The notes beneath the pieces were generated by a model. It searched no databases and was not told the DNA's origin. It saw nothing but the letters and a program-made list of their open reading frames with translations. A stretch of DNA of 64,000 bases from Bacillus_BA fengqiuensis (GTDB taxonomy: Bacteria; Bacillota; Bacilli; Bacillales; Bacillaceae_H). Made by a program: the position numbers and the translations under genes. Shown here one piece after another: positions 15,545-22,826 of this stretch. Where the stretch lies: assembly GCA_030813035.1 (NCBI GenBank), contig JAUSTV010000004.1; one strand, given 5' to 3'. The first letter of the stretch is position 1. Every line of letters starts with the position of its first letter.

Positions 15545-15889
15545 TTACTCATCTTTGTTGTCTGCATCATTCATATCTTGGGCATCTTCTACTGCATCTT
15601 CAGGGTCTGGCTGCGCATCGTTTTCATCGTCTTTATTTATGGTATCATTTTGATCAACACCAGGCGCCATGTCATTTTCAGGTGTTACGTCGCCATCATT
15701 GTCGTTGATATCGCCGTCGTTATCAATAATGTCTCCATTGCCGTTTGTTCCATTCGTATCTTCATCCTGAGGTGCTTGCTCCACGTTTGGCTCTTCTTCT
15801 GGAGGGGGCTCCTGATCTCCATTACAGCCTGTGAGCATCATAGCAGATAAAACTGTACCTGTTAGCGCGAGAAACCATTTTTTATTCAT
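15545..15889 (-). CDS. Small acidic Asp/Asn-rich lipoprotein
   Basis: 114 residues. The N-terminus MNKKWFLALTGTVLSAMML is a signal peptide ending in lipobox LTGC, so the mature protein would be lipid-anchored on the outer membrane face. The mature part is almost entirely Asp, Asn, Glu, Pro and Gly, with NDGD-type repeats (residues about 55-70), and is probably unstructured and cation binding. The start is chosen at the second ATG because AAGGGG lies seven bases upstream; the first ATG, two codons earlier, sits on the ribosome site. Function unknown. It is the only gene in its unit, with a strong terminator. Confidence 0.75.
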   Translation of the reverse strand: MNKKWFLALTGTVLSAMMLTGCNGDQEPPPEEEPNVEQAPQDEDTNGTNGNGDIIDNDGDINDNDGDVTPENDMAPGVDQNDTINKDDENDAQPDPEDAVEDAQDMNDADNKDE

Positions 15890-16103
15890 GGTCATTCCCC
15901 TTTCTAAGTTTATACATGACCTAGATCCTATTAGTTCGGTCTTTGCTTATCTTTTCCGATAAAAGGGAAAATATGCATGATGTCAAAATAAAGAAGCTGC
16001 TTTTTTAATAAGTAGGAGAAAATGTAAAATCGCAGTTCAAATAGGTGACTAAAAAACAGGAAGATTATCACACCAAATAACACTATAAATAGCACATAAA
16101 AAT

Positions 16104-16140
16104 AGCGCCAACTTCTATTTAATAGAAATCGGCACTTCGT
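16104..16140 (-). terminator. Terminator after the zinc-ribbon ORF
   Basis: A 16-bp stem with three G-T pairs (16104-16119 with 16121-16136) is followed on the minus strand by ATTTTTATG. Confidence 0.6.
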
Positions 16141-16154
16141 TTATTCGCTATACG

Positions 16155-16364
16155 TTATCGTGACGCTTTGGGCGGTTGACACACGTCACATTTACGTTGG
16201 TTATTATTTTTAAATTTCGTAAATGTTTTTTCAAAGTTGCTGCCACATGCACATTTAAATAGTAACTTTTGAGAAAAACCGTGATATTCCGTCGTTAGCA
16301 ACTTACTTTCCGAATTGTTCTCAACAAATTCTTTAATTTTACCAATCGTCCATCGTTTATTCAT
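16155..16364 (-). CDS. Small zinc-ribbon protein, DUF723-like
   Basis: 69 residues from MNKRWTIGKIKEFV. GGAGGGG lies six bases before this ATG, so the longer upstream frame is not used. Two cysteine pairs, CAC near residue 38-40 and CDVC near 59-62, make a zinc ribbon. The pattern YHGF..KLLFKCACGSNFEKTF is like the DUF723/treble-clef domain found at the N-terminus of phage and intron-type HNH endonucleases; this assignment is from memory of the family. No nuclease domain follows, so it may be a free-standing domain or a remnant of a mobile endonuclease. A good terminator follows. Confidence 0.6.
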   Translation of the reverse strand: MNKRWTIGKIKEFVENNSESKLLTTEYHGFSQKLLFKCACGSNFEKTFTKFKNNNQRKCDVCQPPKASR

Positions 16365-16525
16365 TCTCTTACCCCTCCATATTTTATCGCTATGCGGAGG
16401 CTTTTCTTGGCATCCGTGCAATGATAAGTTAAAGTCGTAATTATCCTAAGTTCCTCATTATAACATGAGCTGGCACTCAATTAAACAGGTGGAAGGGACT
16501 CCTTTTTAACGCACCAATTCCCACC

Positions 16526-16545
16526 ATGACAATAGCTATTGTCAT
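16526..16545. other. Perfect 20-bp palindrome
   Basis: ATGACAATAGCTATTGTCAT is a complete dyad without spacer. It lies about 160 bp upstream of the zinc-ribbon ORF and could be a repressor operator, but no cognate regulator is nearby. Confidence 0.4.
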
Positions 16546-16623
16546 TATTCAATTTAAGATGCTATTTTCTATGCGAATTCATATGTCAAAATCCACCAAC
16601 CCTTAATATAAAAGGAATAATAA

Positions 16624-16790
16624 GAGAGGATGACTCAAAAGGTATGAAACCATACCTTTTGAGTCATCCTCCTGAAAAGACCCGTCATGAGAATCCAGGA
16701 AAATTAAGGATTTAATGACGGGTCTTTTCAATAAAAAATAATTTTTGCGGCCTGTTTAGGACTTATGGGACACCCACTTCTATTTCTTAT
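16624..16790 (+). repeat. Composite multi-hairpin repeat B, copy 2
   Basis: The first hairpin is a perfect 21-bp stem (16626-16646 and 16651-16671) with flanks GAGGATG..CATCCTC as in copy 1 but a different inner stem. The second, at 16674-16729, is GAAAAGACCCGTCAT..ATGACGGGTCTTTTC. The tail TTTTTG..TTTAGGACTTATGGGAC matches copy 1. It lies downstream of fabZ. Confidence 0.8.
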
Positions 16791-16865
16791 GCTATTTCGT
16801 ATGTTTCTCCACAAAAACGGAGCTACTTACTTTTTTAAACAGCTTCTTTATTTTGAAACGAATGT

Positions 16866-17303
16866 TTATTCAGCTTTTTTTTCTCCAAGAGCAAACATGA
16901 TTTCCGCTTCACACGCAATTTCCCCGTCTACAGTGGCCACGGCTTTTCCTTTTCCGATAGAACCGCGAACCCGCACCATTTCAACTTCTAATCGCAGTTG
17001 GTCACCAGGCTTTACTTGCCTTTTAAAGCGACAGCTATCGATTCCTGTAAAGAAAGCGAGACGTCCTCGGTTTTCTTCTTTTTTCAGCATCGCGACTGCC
17101 CCCACTTGAGCAAGAGCTTCTACAATCAATACGCCGGGCATAACAGGGTAGTCAGGAAAATGCCCATTGAAAAACTCCTCATTGGCTGATACATTTTTAA
17201 TCCCGACAGCTGATTTACCTTCTTCTACTTCTAAAATACGGTCAACTAATAAAAAAGGATAGCGATGCGGAATAATTTCTTTGATTTCTTGAATATCCAA
17301 CAT
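16866..17303 (-). CDS. fabZ: 3-hydroxyacyl-[ACP] dehydratase FabZ
   Basis: Dehydrates 3-hydroxyacyl-ACP to trans-2-enoyl-ACP in fatty acid elongation. It has 145 residues, a single hot-dog fold. The catalytic region is GHFPDYPVMPGVLIVEALAQ, with the family His (in GHFP) and Glu (in VEALAQ). It starts MLDIQEIKEIIPHRYPFLLVD, with the conserved PHRYPFLLVDR segment, and a GGGGAA ribosome site. It follows flhP by 25 bp and may be read from the same transcript, as in B. subtilis where it lies beside flhO-flhP. Any terminator is the composite repeat about 140 bp downstream. Confidence 0.95.
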   Translation of the reverse strand: MLDIQEIKEIIPHRYPFLLVDRILEVEEGKSAVGIKNVSANEEFFNGHFPDYPVMPGVLIVEALAQVGAVAMLKKEENRGRLAFFTGIDSCRFKRQVKPGDQLRLEVEMVRVRGSIGKGKAVATVDGEIACEAEIMFALGEKKAE

Positions 17304-17328
17304 AATTGATCATTCCCCTTCCTTAATA

Positions 17329-18180
17329 TCAAGAACGCAGGCCATTTACAAGACCCATCATTTGATCTGCAACCGAAATCGACTTGGAATTAAACTGATA
17401 GGATTTTTGCGCAATCATTAATTCCGTCATTTCGGACGCCATGTCTACATTGGATTCCTCCAAGGCACCTTGACGAATATTTAAACCAGCTCGATCTGTC
17501 CCATCGACTTCTTCTACCACATCTTGCACTGCCAAATTCAAGGCATTCAAATTAGGGAGCCCAAACAGGTTATTGCCCTTCCCTTGCAGCAGGTGGGGTC
17601 TCTTCACTTCGACAATCCCCATCTCAAACGTCTGAGCAGCAAGAGCATCGTTTTCGGGAACGGCTGTAAAGTTTCCGTTGGCGTCAATTCGAACTTCTTT
17701 TACGGGGCCTCGCACGACGATTGGGGCATTATTGGAATCCGCGACTGCGTTTCCCTGGGAGTCTGCCAGCATCCATTCGTTAGCATTATTCGTTGGTGTC
17801 AATTGGAAGGACCCATCTCTCGTATAGCGTACAGCTTGCTGCCCATTTTCATTCACTACTACTTTAAAGAAATGATTATCTTGTGTGAGGGCAGCATCAA
17901 GCACTCTGCCTGTTTGCTTTAAGGCCCCAGGAACGAGCTGAATACTCGTATGAGCGAGCTTCGCTCCTGACCCTTGGCGAATGCCAAATGGAGTGTTTCG
18001 GCTCATTTCCTCTTGTTCATTAGGCTGGTTATTAAATTGCTGATAAAGCAGCTCACTGAAATTCGCTTCTTGGCGCTTATATCCGGTTGTATTCACATTG
18101 GACATATTATGGCTGATTAAATCAAGCTGCTGCTGTAACTGAGTCATGGTATTTGACGCATTAATCATAGAGCGATTCAA
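17329..18180 (-). CDS. flhP: Flagellar hook-basal body rod-type protein FlhP
   Basis: 283 residues of the FlgG/FlgF family. The N-terminal ANNMAN-type segment reads LDLISHNMSNVNTTGYKRQE and the C-terminal one SNVDMASEMTELMIAQKSYQFNSKSI, the two conserved ends of rod and hook proteins. FlhP and FlhO are needed for hook assembly in B. subtilis. The start is TTG at 18180, with GGGGGAAC upstream; its N-terminus (NRSMINAS) fits the family start. It lies 35 bp after flhO and is surely co-transcribed with it. Confidence 0.9.
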   Translation of the reverse strand: MNRSMINASNTMTQLQQQLDLISHNMSNVNTTGYKRQEANFSELLYQQFNNQPNEQEEMSRNTPFGIRQGSGAKLAHTSIQLVPGALKQTGRVLDAALTQDNHFFKVVVNENGQQAVRYTRDGSFQLTPTNNANEWMLADSQGNAVADSNNAPIVVRGPVKEVRIDANGNFTAVPENDALAAQTFEMGIVEVKRPHLLQGKGNNLFGLPNLNALNLAVQDVVEEVDGTDRAGLNIRQGALEESNVDMASEMTELMIAQKSYQFNSKSISVADQMMGLVNGLRS

Positions 18181-18215
18181 TGTACGTTCCCCCTGCTTTC
18201 ACTTTTAAACGATCA

Positions 18216-19052
18216 TTAACGTAAGCGGCCTATTTCGTTAGCGGCTTTTTCCATGCTCCTGTCATAGGCCTGGATAATTTTTTGGTTGGCTTCGAATGCG
18301 CGATAAGCGCTTAACAGTTCTGTCATGGTTTGCGTGACATCAACATTCGAACGCTCCAGCACCCCTTGCTGCAGATTGAAGCTGCCATCAGGATTCCCAA
18401 GCGCGGATGGAAGCGGGGTGTTGTCCTCTGTCCGGTACAAACCGCTTCCTTCTTTCATCATCTGCTGGGCATTGACAGTCATCGCAACATTAAGCTGTGC
18501 CACCGCCTGTCCGTTTTCTGTTATCCATCCTTGAGGGCTGATTTGAAAGTCTGTCCCCTGTAATTGAATCGGCTCATTATTGGCATCCATGACATATAGG
18601 CCTTCATTTGTCGTTAAGAAGCCCGATCCGTCAATGGTGAAATTTCCATTTCTCGTATAACGAAGCTCATTGTTTGTATCCCTTACAGTAAAGAAAAATG
18701 CACCTTTATTGCCATTACCATCAACAGGCACCGTATTATCGATAATCGCTATATCCGTCTTCCTTCCCGTATCTTTTAAAGCACCCTGTACAAAAGAAGG
18801 GGTCGTCTCTTGCATGTATACACCCGTATTAAGGCTTCCTATATGCCGCTTATCCGTCCATCCCGGACGCTCTGCCACAGGTACCCCGCTGCTTTGCTGC
18901 TGTTGAAGAAGCATTTCCGGAAAGGCTCTTAAAGACGCCTGATCGGCCTTGAATCCTGGTGTGTTAGCATTAGCGATATTATTTGTCAGCATATCTGTTT
19001 TCCGCTGCTGAGAAAGCATTCCGGTTGTCGCTGTATAAAAACCCTTGAACAT
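18216..19052 (-). CDS. flhO: Flagellar hook-basal body rod-type protein FlhO
   Basis: 278 residues of the FlgG/FlgF family. It starts MFKGFYTATTGMLSQQRK with TNNIANANTPGFKAD (the ANN motif region) and ends with ERSNVDVTQTMTELLSAYRAFEANQKI. It acts as a distal-rod or hook-cap component in the flagellar basal body. It is first of the flhO-flhP pair and follows mbl by 84 bp, where a remnant of repeat A lies. AAAGGGTG precedes the start. Confidence 0.92.
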   Translation of the reverse strand: MFKGFYTATTGMLSQQRKTDMLTNNIANANTPGFKADQASLRAFPEMLLQQQQSSGVPVAERPGWTDKRHIGSLNTGVYMQETTPSFVQGALKDTGRKTDIAIIDNTVPVDGNGNKGAFFFTVRDTNNELRYTRNGNFTIDGSGFLTTNEGLYVMDANNEPIQLQGTDFQISPQGWITENGQAVAQLNVAMTVNAQQMMKEGSGLYRTEDNTPLPSALGNPDGSFNLQQGVLERSNVDVTQTMTELLSAYRAFEANQKIIQAYDRSMEKAANEIGRLR

Positions 19053-19082
19053 GTTTTTTCACCCTTTGCAGAGAAATAACTA

Positions 19083-19113
19083 TATAAGGATGTTCAAATT
19101 TGAACACACACTT
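19083..19113. repeat. Remnant of element A: joined termini
   Basis: The sequence AAGGATGTTCAAATTTGAACACACAC consists of just the right-end GGATGTTCAAA and left-end TTTGAACACAC of element A, with no core. TATAA and TTTATA flank it. It looks like an internal deletion of the element, or the minimal inverted repeat. Confidence 0.5.
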
Positions 19114-19136
19114 TATATCGTCATCTGCGGAAAATT

Positions 19137-20138
19137 TTAAATAAGGTGACGGCGTGGTAATTTATCCATATTATCCAACATAATTCCTGTTCCGATCGCT
19201 ACACAATCCATTGGGTTTTCTGCAATGAGGACAGGCACCTTTAATTCTTCGGCTAACAATTGATCAATACCATGCAGTAAAGCGCCGCCGCCGGTTAAAA
19301 TGACGCCGCGGTCAATGATATCGGCTGAAAGTTCTGGAGGAGTACGTTCCAATACGCTTTTAGATGCTTGTACAATCGAAGCCACAGATTCACGAAGAGC
19401 TCCTTCCACCTCATGGGAACGTACCGTAATAGTACGCGGCAACCCGCTGACCATGTCTCTTCCCCGAATATCGATTTCTTCTTCTCTTGATCCAGGGAAT
19501 ACGGTTCCGATTTTTACTTTCACATCTTCAGCTGTGCGCTCACCAATCAAGAGTTTATATTCACGTTTTACGTAATTAAGAATCTCATGATCAAATTTAT
19601 CTCCAGCCGTTTTAATCGAAGATGCTGTCACGATATCGCCCATAGAAAGAACCGCGACGTCTGTCGTTCCCCCGCCAATATCGACTACCATGTTTCCACT
19701 CGGCTGAAAAATTTCCATCCCTGCTCCAATCGCAGCCACTTTCGGTTCTTCTTCTAAGTAAACTTTCTTGCCTCCGCTTTTTTCCGCCGCTTCGCGAATC
19801 GCTTTTTGCTCCACAGACGTAATGTTCGTTGGGCAGCAAATTAAAATGCGGGGCTTTGATAAAAAGCCTTTGACATTCAATTTATTAATAAAATGCTTCA
19901 GCATGGCTTCTGTAATATCAAAGTCAGCGATGACGCCGTCCTTCAAAGGGCGAATAGCGACGATATGCCCAGGAGTACGCCCGACCATACGCCTTGCCTC
20001 TTCGCCCACCGCCAATACTTTACCTGTGTTTTTATCGATGGCCACTACTGAAGGCTCATTCAATACGATTCCTTTTCCTTTTACATGAATTAATACGTTA
20101 GCTGTACCAAGGTCAATCCCAATATCTTTTGCTAACAT
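19137..20138 (-). CDS. mbl: MreB-like cytoskeletal protein Mbl
   Basis: 333 residues, the length of B. subtilis Mbl. An actin-fold ATPase forming membrane-associated filaments that guide lateral wall synthesis. Seen are the phosphate-1 loop IGIDLGTANVLI, the phosphate-2 segment MVVDIGGGTTDVAVL and the adenosine motif ILTGGGALLHGID. The start MLAKDIGIDLG is chosen because GGAGG lies eight bases upstream and the fold begins here; the in-frame extension of 29 codons is not conserved in sequence type and lies in the leader. It sits between spoIIID and flhO, as in B. subtilis. Confidence 0.95.
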   Translation of the reverse strand: MLAKDIGIDLGTANVLIHVKGKGIVLNEPSVVAIDKNTGKVLAVGEEARRMVGRTPGHIVAIRPLKDGVIADFDITEAMLKHFINKLNVKGFLSKPRILICCPTNITSVEQKAIREAAEKSGGKKVYLEEEPKVAAIGAGMEIFQPSGNMVVDIGGGTTDVAVLSMGDIVTASSIKTAGDKFDHEILNYVKREYKLLIGERTAEDVKVKIGTVFPGSREEEIDIRGRDMVSGLPRTITVRSHEVEGALRESVASIVQASKSVLERTPPELSADIIDRGVILTGGGALLHGIDQLLAEELKVPVLIAENPMDCVAIGTGIMLDNMDKLPRRHLI

Positions 20139-20335
20139 TTTGTATCCTCCTTCTATCCAACGAGTCCTTGCCCCGTCTAAAGAGCGGTTCATCCTCCACT
20201 CTTGAAGGAGGATAGCCGCCGTCATTTTTACCTAATTAAATATTTTATCATAAATTAACCTTTAATGTAGATTTATTTCCATATTAATGCGCATTCATTA
20301 ATATCATTTTACATATATTCTTTATGTGTTCAAAA

Positions 20336-20534
20336 AGGAGGACAAAAGGGACCAAGAAGTTCAAGGAAGCGCCGCTTTGAGTAACGGAGCGTATGCTGTT
20401 AATACGTGAGTAACGGAAAAGCAAGCTTATGAAGCCCGACTAAGAACCGCCACGTCCTGTGGCGAACGTCGGATCAGTACGTCCTGTACAAGTAATTTCG
20501 ACGGTCATTTTTCCCGGACTTTTTGAACATCCTC
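20336..20534 (+). repeat. MITE/bcr1-like element A, copy 3 (long form)
   Basis: The 199-bp element starts GTGTTCAAAAAGGAGGAC and ends GACTTTTTGAACATCCTC. A clear TTTAT duplication flanks it (20331-20335 and 20535-20539). It carries the nested hairpin CCGAC..CCACGTCCTGTGG..GTCGG at 20436-20472 followed by GTACGTCCTGTAC. It lies between mbl and spoIIID. Confidence 0.9.
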
Positions 20535-20558
20535 TTTATGTATGTTTACAGCACTAAA

Positions 20559-20612
20559 AACGGACAAGGGTTCCAGGTTTTTTACTTGCCTCCTAGAATC
20601 CTTTGTCCGTTT
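20559..20612 (-). terminator. Terminator of spoIIID
   Basis: A long stem AACGGACAAGG-TTC pairs with GAA-CCTTTGTCCGTT, and on the minus strand is followed by TTT. It lies 30 bp after the spoIIID stop. Confidence 0.65.
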
Positions 20613-20641
20613 AGGAAGTACTCGTTTTATAGTCATGTTAT

Positions 20642-20914
20642 TTACTTGACAGCCTCTTCCTCTAATTCCTCCTTTTTATATTTTAGTTTTGTCGCTTCCC
20701 CCCCGCGAAGATGTCTGATGGATTTATGATAATCAAGAATTTCTTTTACTTCATTTGCTAGTTCAGGATTAATTTCTGGGAGTCTTTCCGTTAAGTCCTT
20801 ATGAACAGTACTTTTCGAGACACCAAATTCTTTTGCAATGACACGAACCGTTTTCTTTGTCTCTACGATATACTTTCCAATCTTGATAGTTCTCTCTTTG
20901 ATGTAATCGTGCAC
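20642..20914 (-). CDS. spoIIID: Sporulation transcription factor SpoIIID
   Basis: A 90-residue DNA-binding regulator of mother-cell genes that modulates SigE and SigK programmes. The sequence from HDYIKERTIKIGKYIVETK through the helix-turn-helix VRVIAKEFGVSKSTVHKDLT is nearly invariant in Bacillus; the C-terminal KLKYKKEELEEEAVK is the basic/acidic tail. The start is GTG at 20914, with GGGAGGGC nine bases before it; the longer upstream frame is discarded. It has its own terminator, and repeats separate it from mbl downstream, so it is probably monocistronic and SigE dependent, as known for the family. Confidence 0.95.
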   Translation of the reverse strand: MHDYIKERTIKIGKYIVETKKTVRVIAKEFGVSKSTVHKDLTERLPEINPELANEVKEILDYHKSIRHLRGGEATKLKYKKEELEEEAVK

Positions 20915-21278
20915 ACCACTCGCCCTCCCTAGTTTGGATGTGAGAAGCGTGAAATGAGATTCGCTTTGTATAAAATGAAGGAATTCCGGATGTTTTTCAT
21001 GGCTGGAACCCTTCGACGACCCCTCACCTCGCACACTCTCTTTGTTAGGTTTGTAACATTTTATTAGCTTGGGTAAAGATATATGCTACAAAACTCAAGG
21101 GGGACAAGGAATTTATCAGATTTTTTAAAAAAATAATCTTTTTTTCATGTAAGTACCCTGTTATTTGACTATATTTTACTTTTATCCCCATTTTCCTACA
21201 CCTCGTACAAACGAGACTATTTCCTGGGAAATTTGTCTTGTTCTCGACGAGTTTGTCGAATGGATGATTTTTCATGAA
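20915..21278. other. Leader region of spoIIID, no gene seen
   Basis: The stretch between the spoIIID start and the repeat at 21279 has only shadow ORFs without ribosome sites. It should hold the spoIIID promoter; I could not identify one with confidence. Confidence 0.4.
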
Positions 21279-21323
21279 GGAAACTTCCATCAGCGGGGGT
21301 CTTACTGCCCGTTAATGCGGGAT
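21279..21323 (+). repeat. GGAAACTTCC...TACTGCCCGTTA repeat, copy 1
   Basis: GGAAACTTCCATCAGCGG then TCTTACTGCCCGTTAATGCGG. It is almost identical to 22609-22652; a diverged copy lies on the minus strand at 6304-6349. Confidence 0.75.
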
Positions 21324-21429
21324 AAATGGTTGTATAAAAGACCCGTGATGATTTTCATTCATTTTCGGTTTGCATAAAAGTTTTTCAAACAAATGAGTCA
21401 AAGATGTTGAAAGTCACCATTCTTCATAA

Positions 21430-21467
21430 ATAAATGGACGTGAATGCTTTCATTCACGCCCATTTAT
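21430..21467 (-). terminator. Terminator of spoIIQ
   Basis: Stem ATAAATGG-CGTGAATG pairs with CATTCACG-CCATTTAT (one mismatch) around a CTTT loop. It lies 12 bp after the spoIIQ stop. Confidence 0.65.
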
Positions 21468-21478
21468 CAAGATCGAGA

Positions 21479-22456
21479 TTATGCGTTTGTATCTGCGTCT
21501 GAAGCGTCAGAAGAGCTGCTTGGCTCTTCTTGCTTTTTATCTTGCTCTGCATCTTGATTGTTATCTTCAGCTGGTTTTTCTTTGCTTTCCTCTGATGATT
21601 GCTCAGCTTTTTCAGAAGCATTTTCTTCTTTTTGCCCTTGTTCATTTGAAGTAGACTCAGAAGCGTTTTCTTCTTTTTGCTCTTCTTCATTTGAAGTAGA
21701 CTCAGAAGCATTTTCTTCTTTTTGCTCTTCTTCATTGGAAGCAGACTCATTTGAGTTGTTTACCGCTTCTTCTTTTACGGCTGTAAGCGGCTTACCAATA
21801 AATTGGTTTGGATTGACGGGAACGCCGTCTTGGCGAACTTCAAAATGAACATGTGTCTTAGCTTCTTGGTTGAACAAGCTTTGTCCTGCTTTGGCAATCA
21901 CTTCACCTTGTTTCACCGTATCGCCGGATTCCACTCCTACATTTTCTAATGATTGATAGTGAGTCACAAGCCCATCTTGATGATCGATTTCTACTACAAA
22001 ACCAAGAATCGGATCTTTTTCAGCTTTCGTAACCGTACCGCTTGCTGCAGCTACTACATCAAATGACTGGCCGTCTTCCATAACCAAATCAATTCCTGTA
22101 TTCGGATGGTACGTATTATTATAGAAAACTAATGCAGCTTCTTGTTCTTCCTTTGTTGCTTTGTCGTCATAATACTTTGTTTGCACAACAACCGACTCAG
22201 GATCTACTACCGGCATTTCTAAATTTTCTAATTGCTTGCTGACTTCCACAGCTGGCTCTTCCCCATTATAGGCTGTACCTTCTGAGAACTGGTCTGTTCC
22301 ATCTGTGTTGTTTTTGTCGTTAGATTGGAACCAGAGAACCGCTGTTAAAATAAGGGCTGCACAAACTAAATAAATAGCAGGAAATACCCAACGCTTTCTG
22401 AAGATTTTTTGGATTGCTGTTGGTTGAGAAATACGTTTCTTTTCTTCCTCTCTCAT
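21479..22456 (-). CDS. spoIIQ: Forespore protein SpoIIQ, degenerate M23/LytM fold
   Basis: 325 residues. SpoIIQ is a forespore membrane protein that joins SpoIIIAH across the engulfment space. A short basic N-terminus is followed by one membrane segment (WVFPAIYLVCAALILTAVLW, about 25-44) and an LytM domain (about 120-230). The first zinc ligand is lost: NTGIDL stands where active M23 enzymes have HxGID, while HVHFEV is kept, as in the family's inactive members. The tail holds three 15-residue acidic repeats of the NEEEQKEENASESTS type. The start has GAGGTG eight bases upstream; the longer frame is not used. Probably SigF dependent by analogy. Confidence 0.93.
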   Translation of the reverse strand: MREEEKKRISQPTAIQKIFRKRWVFPAIYLVCAALILTAVLWFQSNDKNNTDGTDQFSEGTAYNGEEPAVEVSKQLENLEMPVVDPESVVVQTKYYDDKATKEEQEAALVFYNNTYHPNTGIDLVMEDGQSFDVVAAASGTVTKAEKDPILGFVVEIDHQDGLVTHYQSLENVGVESGDTVKQGEVIAKAGQSLFNQEAKTHVHFEVRQDGVPVNPNQFIGKPLTAVKEEAVNNSNESASNEEEQKEENASESTSNEEEQKEENASESTSNEQGQKEENASEKAEQSSEESKEKPAEDNNQDAEQDKKQEEPSSSSDASDADTNA

Positions 22457-22559
22457 GTTTATCACCTCAGCAACCATTTTGAACAGAACTGGACCAATAT
22501 ATACACGAAGAAAAAATTTTTTTAGATTATTTTTCGACAAAAGGATAAATTCTATTCAT

Positions 22560-22603
22560 AAATCATGGGAGATGGATGAATTTTCATCCATCTCCCATGA
22601 TTT
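22560..22603 (-). terminator. Long hairpin between spoIID and spoIIQ
   Basis: A perfect 20-bp inverted repeat (22560-22579 and 22584-22603) is centred on a four-base loop. With the GC-rich hairpin at 22654 it can end the spoIID transcript. Confidence 0.5.
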
Positions 22604-22608
22604 ACAAA

Positions 22609-22652
22609 GGAAACTTCCATCAGCCGGGTCTTACTGCCCGTTAATGCGGGAT
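22609..22652 (+). repeat. GGAAACTTCC...TACTGCCCGTTA repeat, copy 2
   Basis: GGAAACTTCCATCAGCCGG then TCTTACTGCCCGTTAATGCGG; lies exactly between two hairpins. It matches 21279-21323. Confidence 0.75.
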
Positions 22653-22653
22653 G

Positions 22654-22698
22654 AATAAGGGGCCGGCCGAACCCTAAAGGATTCGACCGGCCCCTTAT
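22654..22698 (-). terminator. GC-rich terminator after spoIID
   Basis: Stem AATAAGGGGCCGG-CGAA pairs with TTCG-CCGGCCCCTTATT (internal mismatch) around CCTAAAGG. It lies about 130 bp after the spoIID stop. Confidence 0.6.
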
Positions 22699-22826
22699 TT
22701 ATGATAGGCTCATATAAAACCGAGTTAAAGTTTCGACTTTAGGCCATTGCACCGTGATGATGTTTGACGGATGAACCATCTTGCCAAAAACAAATAGAAA
22801 CCTAGATGAAATCAAAGAAATACCCG

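Noticed and set aside
20139..20225. N-terminal extension of mbl
   Set aside because: The 29 extra codons precede a strong GGAGG site and are not part of the actin fold; Mbl is normally 333 residues from the chosen ATG.
20915..21034. N-terminal extension of spoIIID starting MRGEGSSKG
   Set aside because: SpoIIID starts at the GTG giving HDYIKERT, with a ribosome site directly before it; the extension is leader DNA.
21045..21290. Minus-strand frame of 81 codons between spoIIID and spoIIQ
   Set aside because: Its start lies in the GGAAACTTCC repeat; no ribosome site and no recognisable product.
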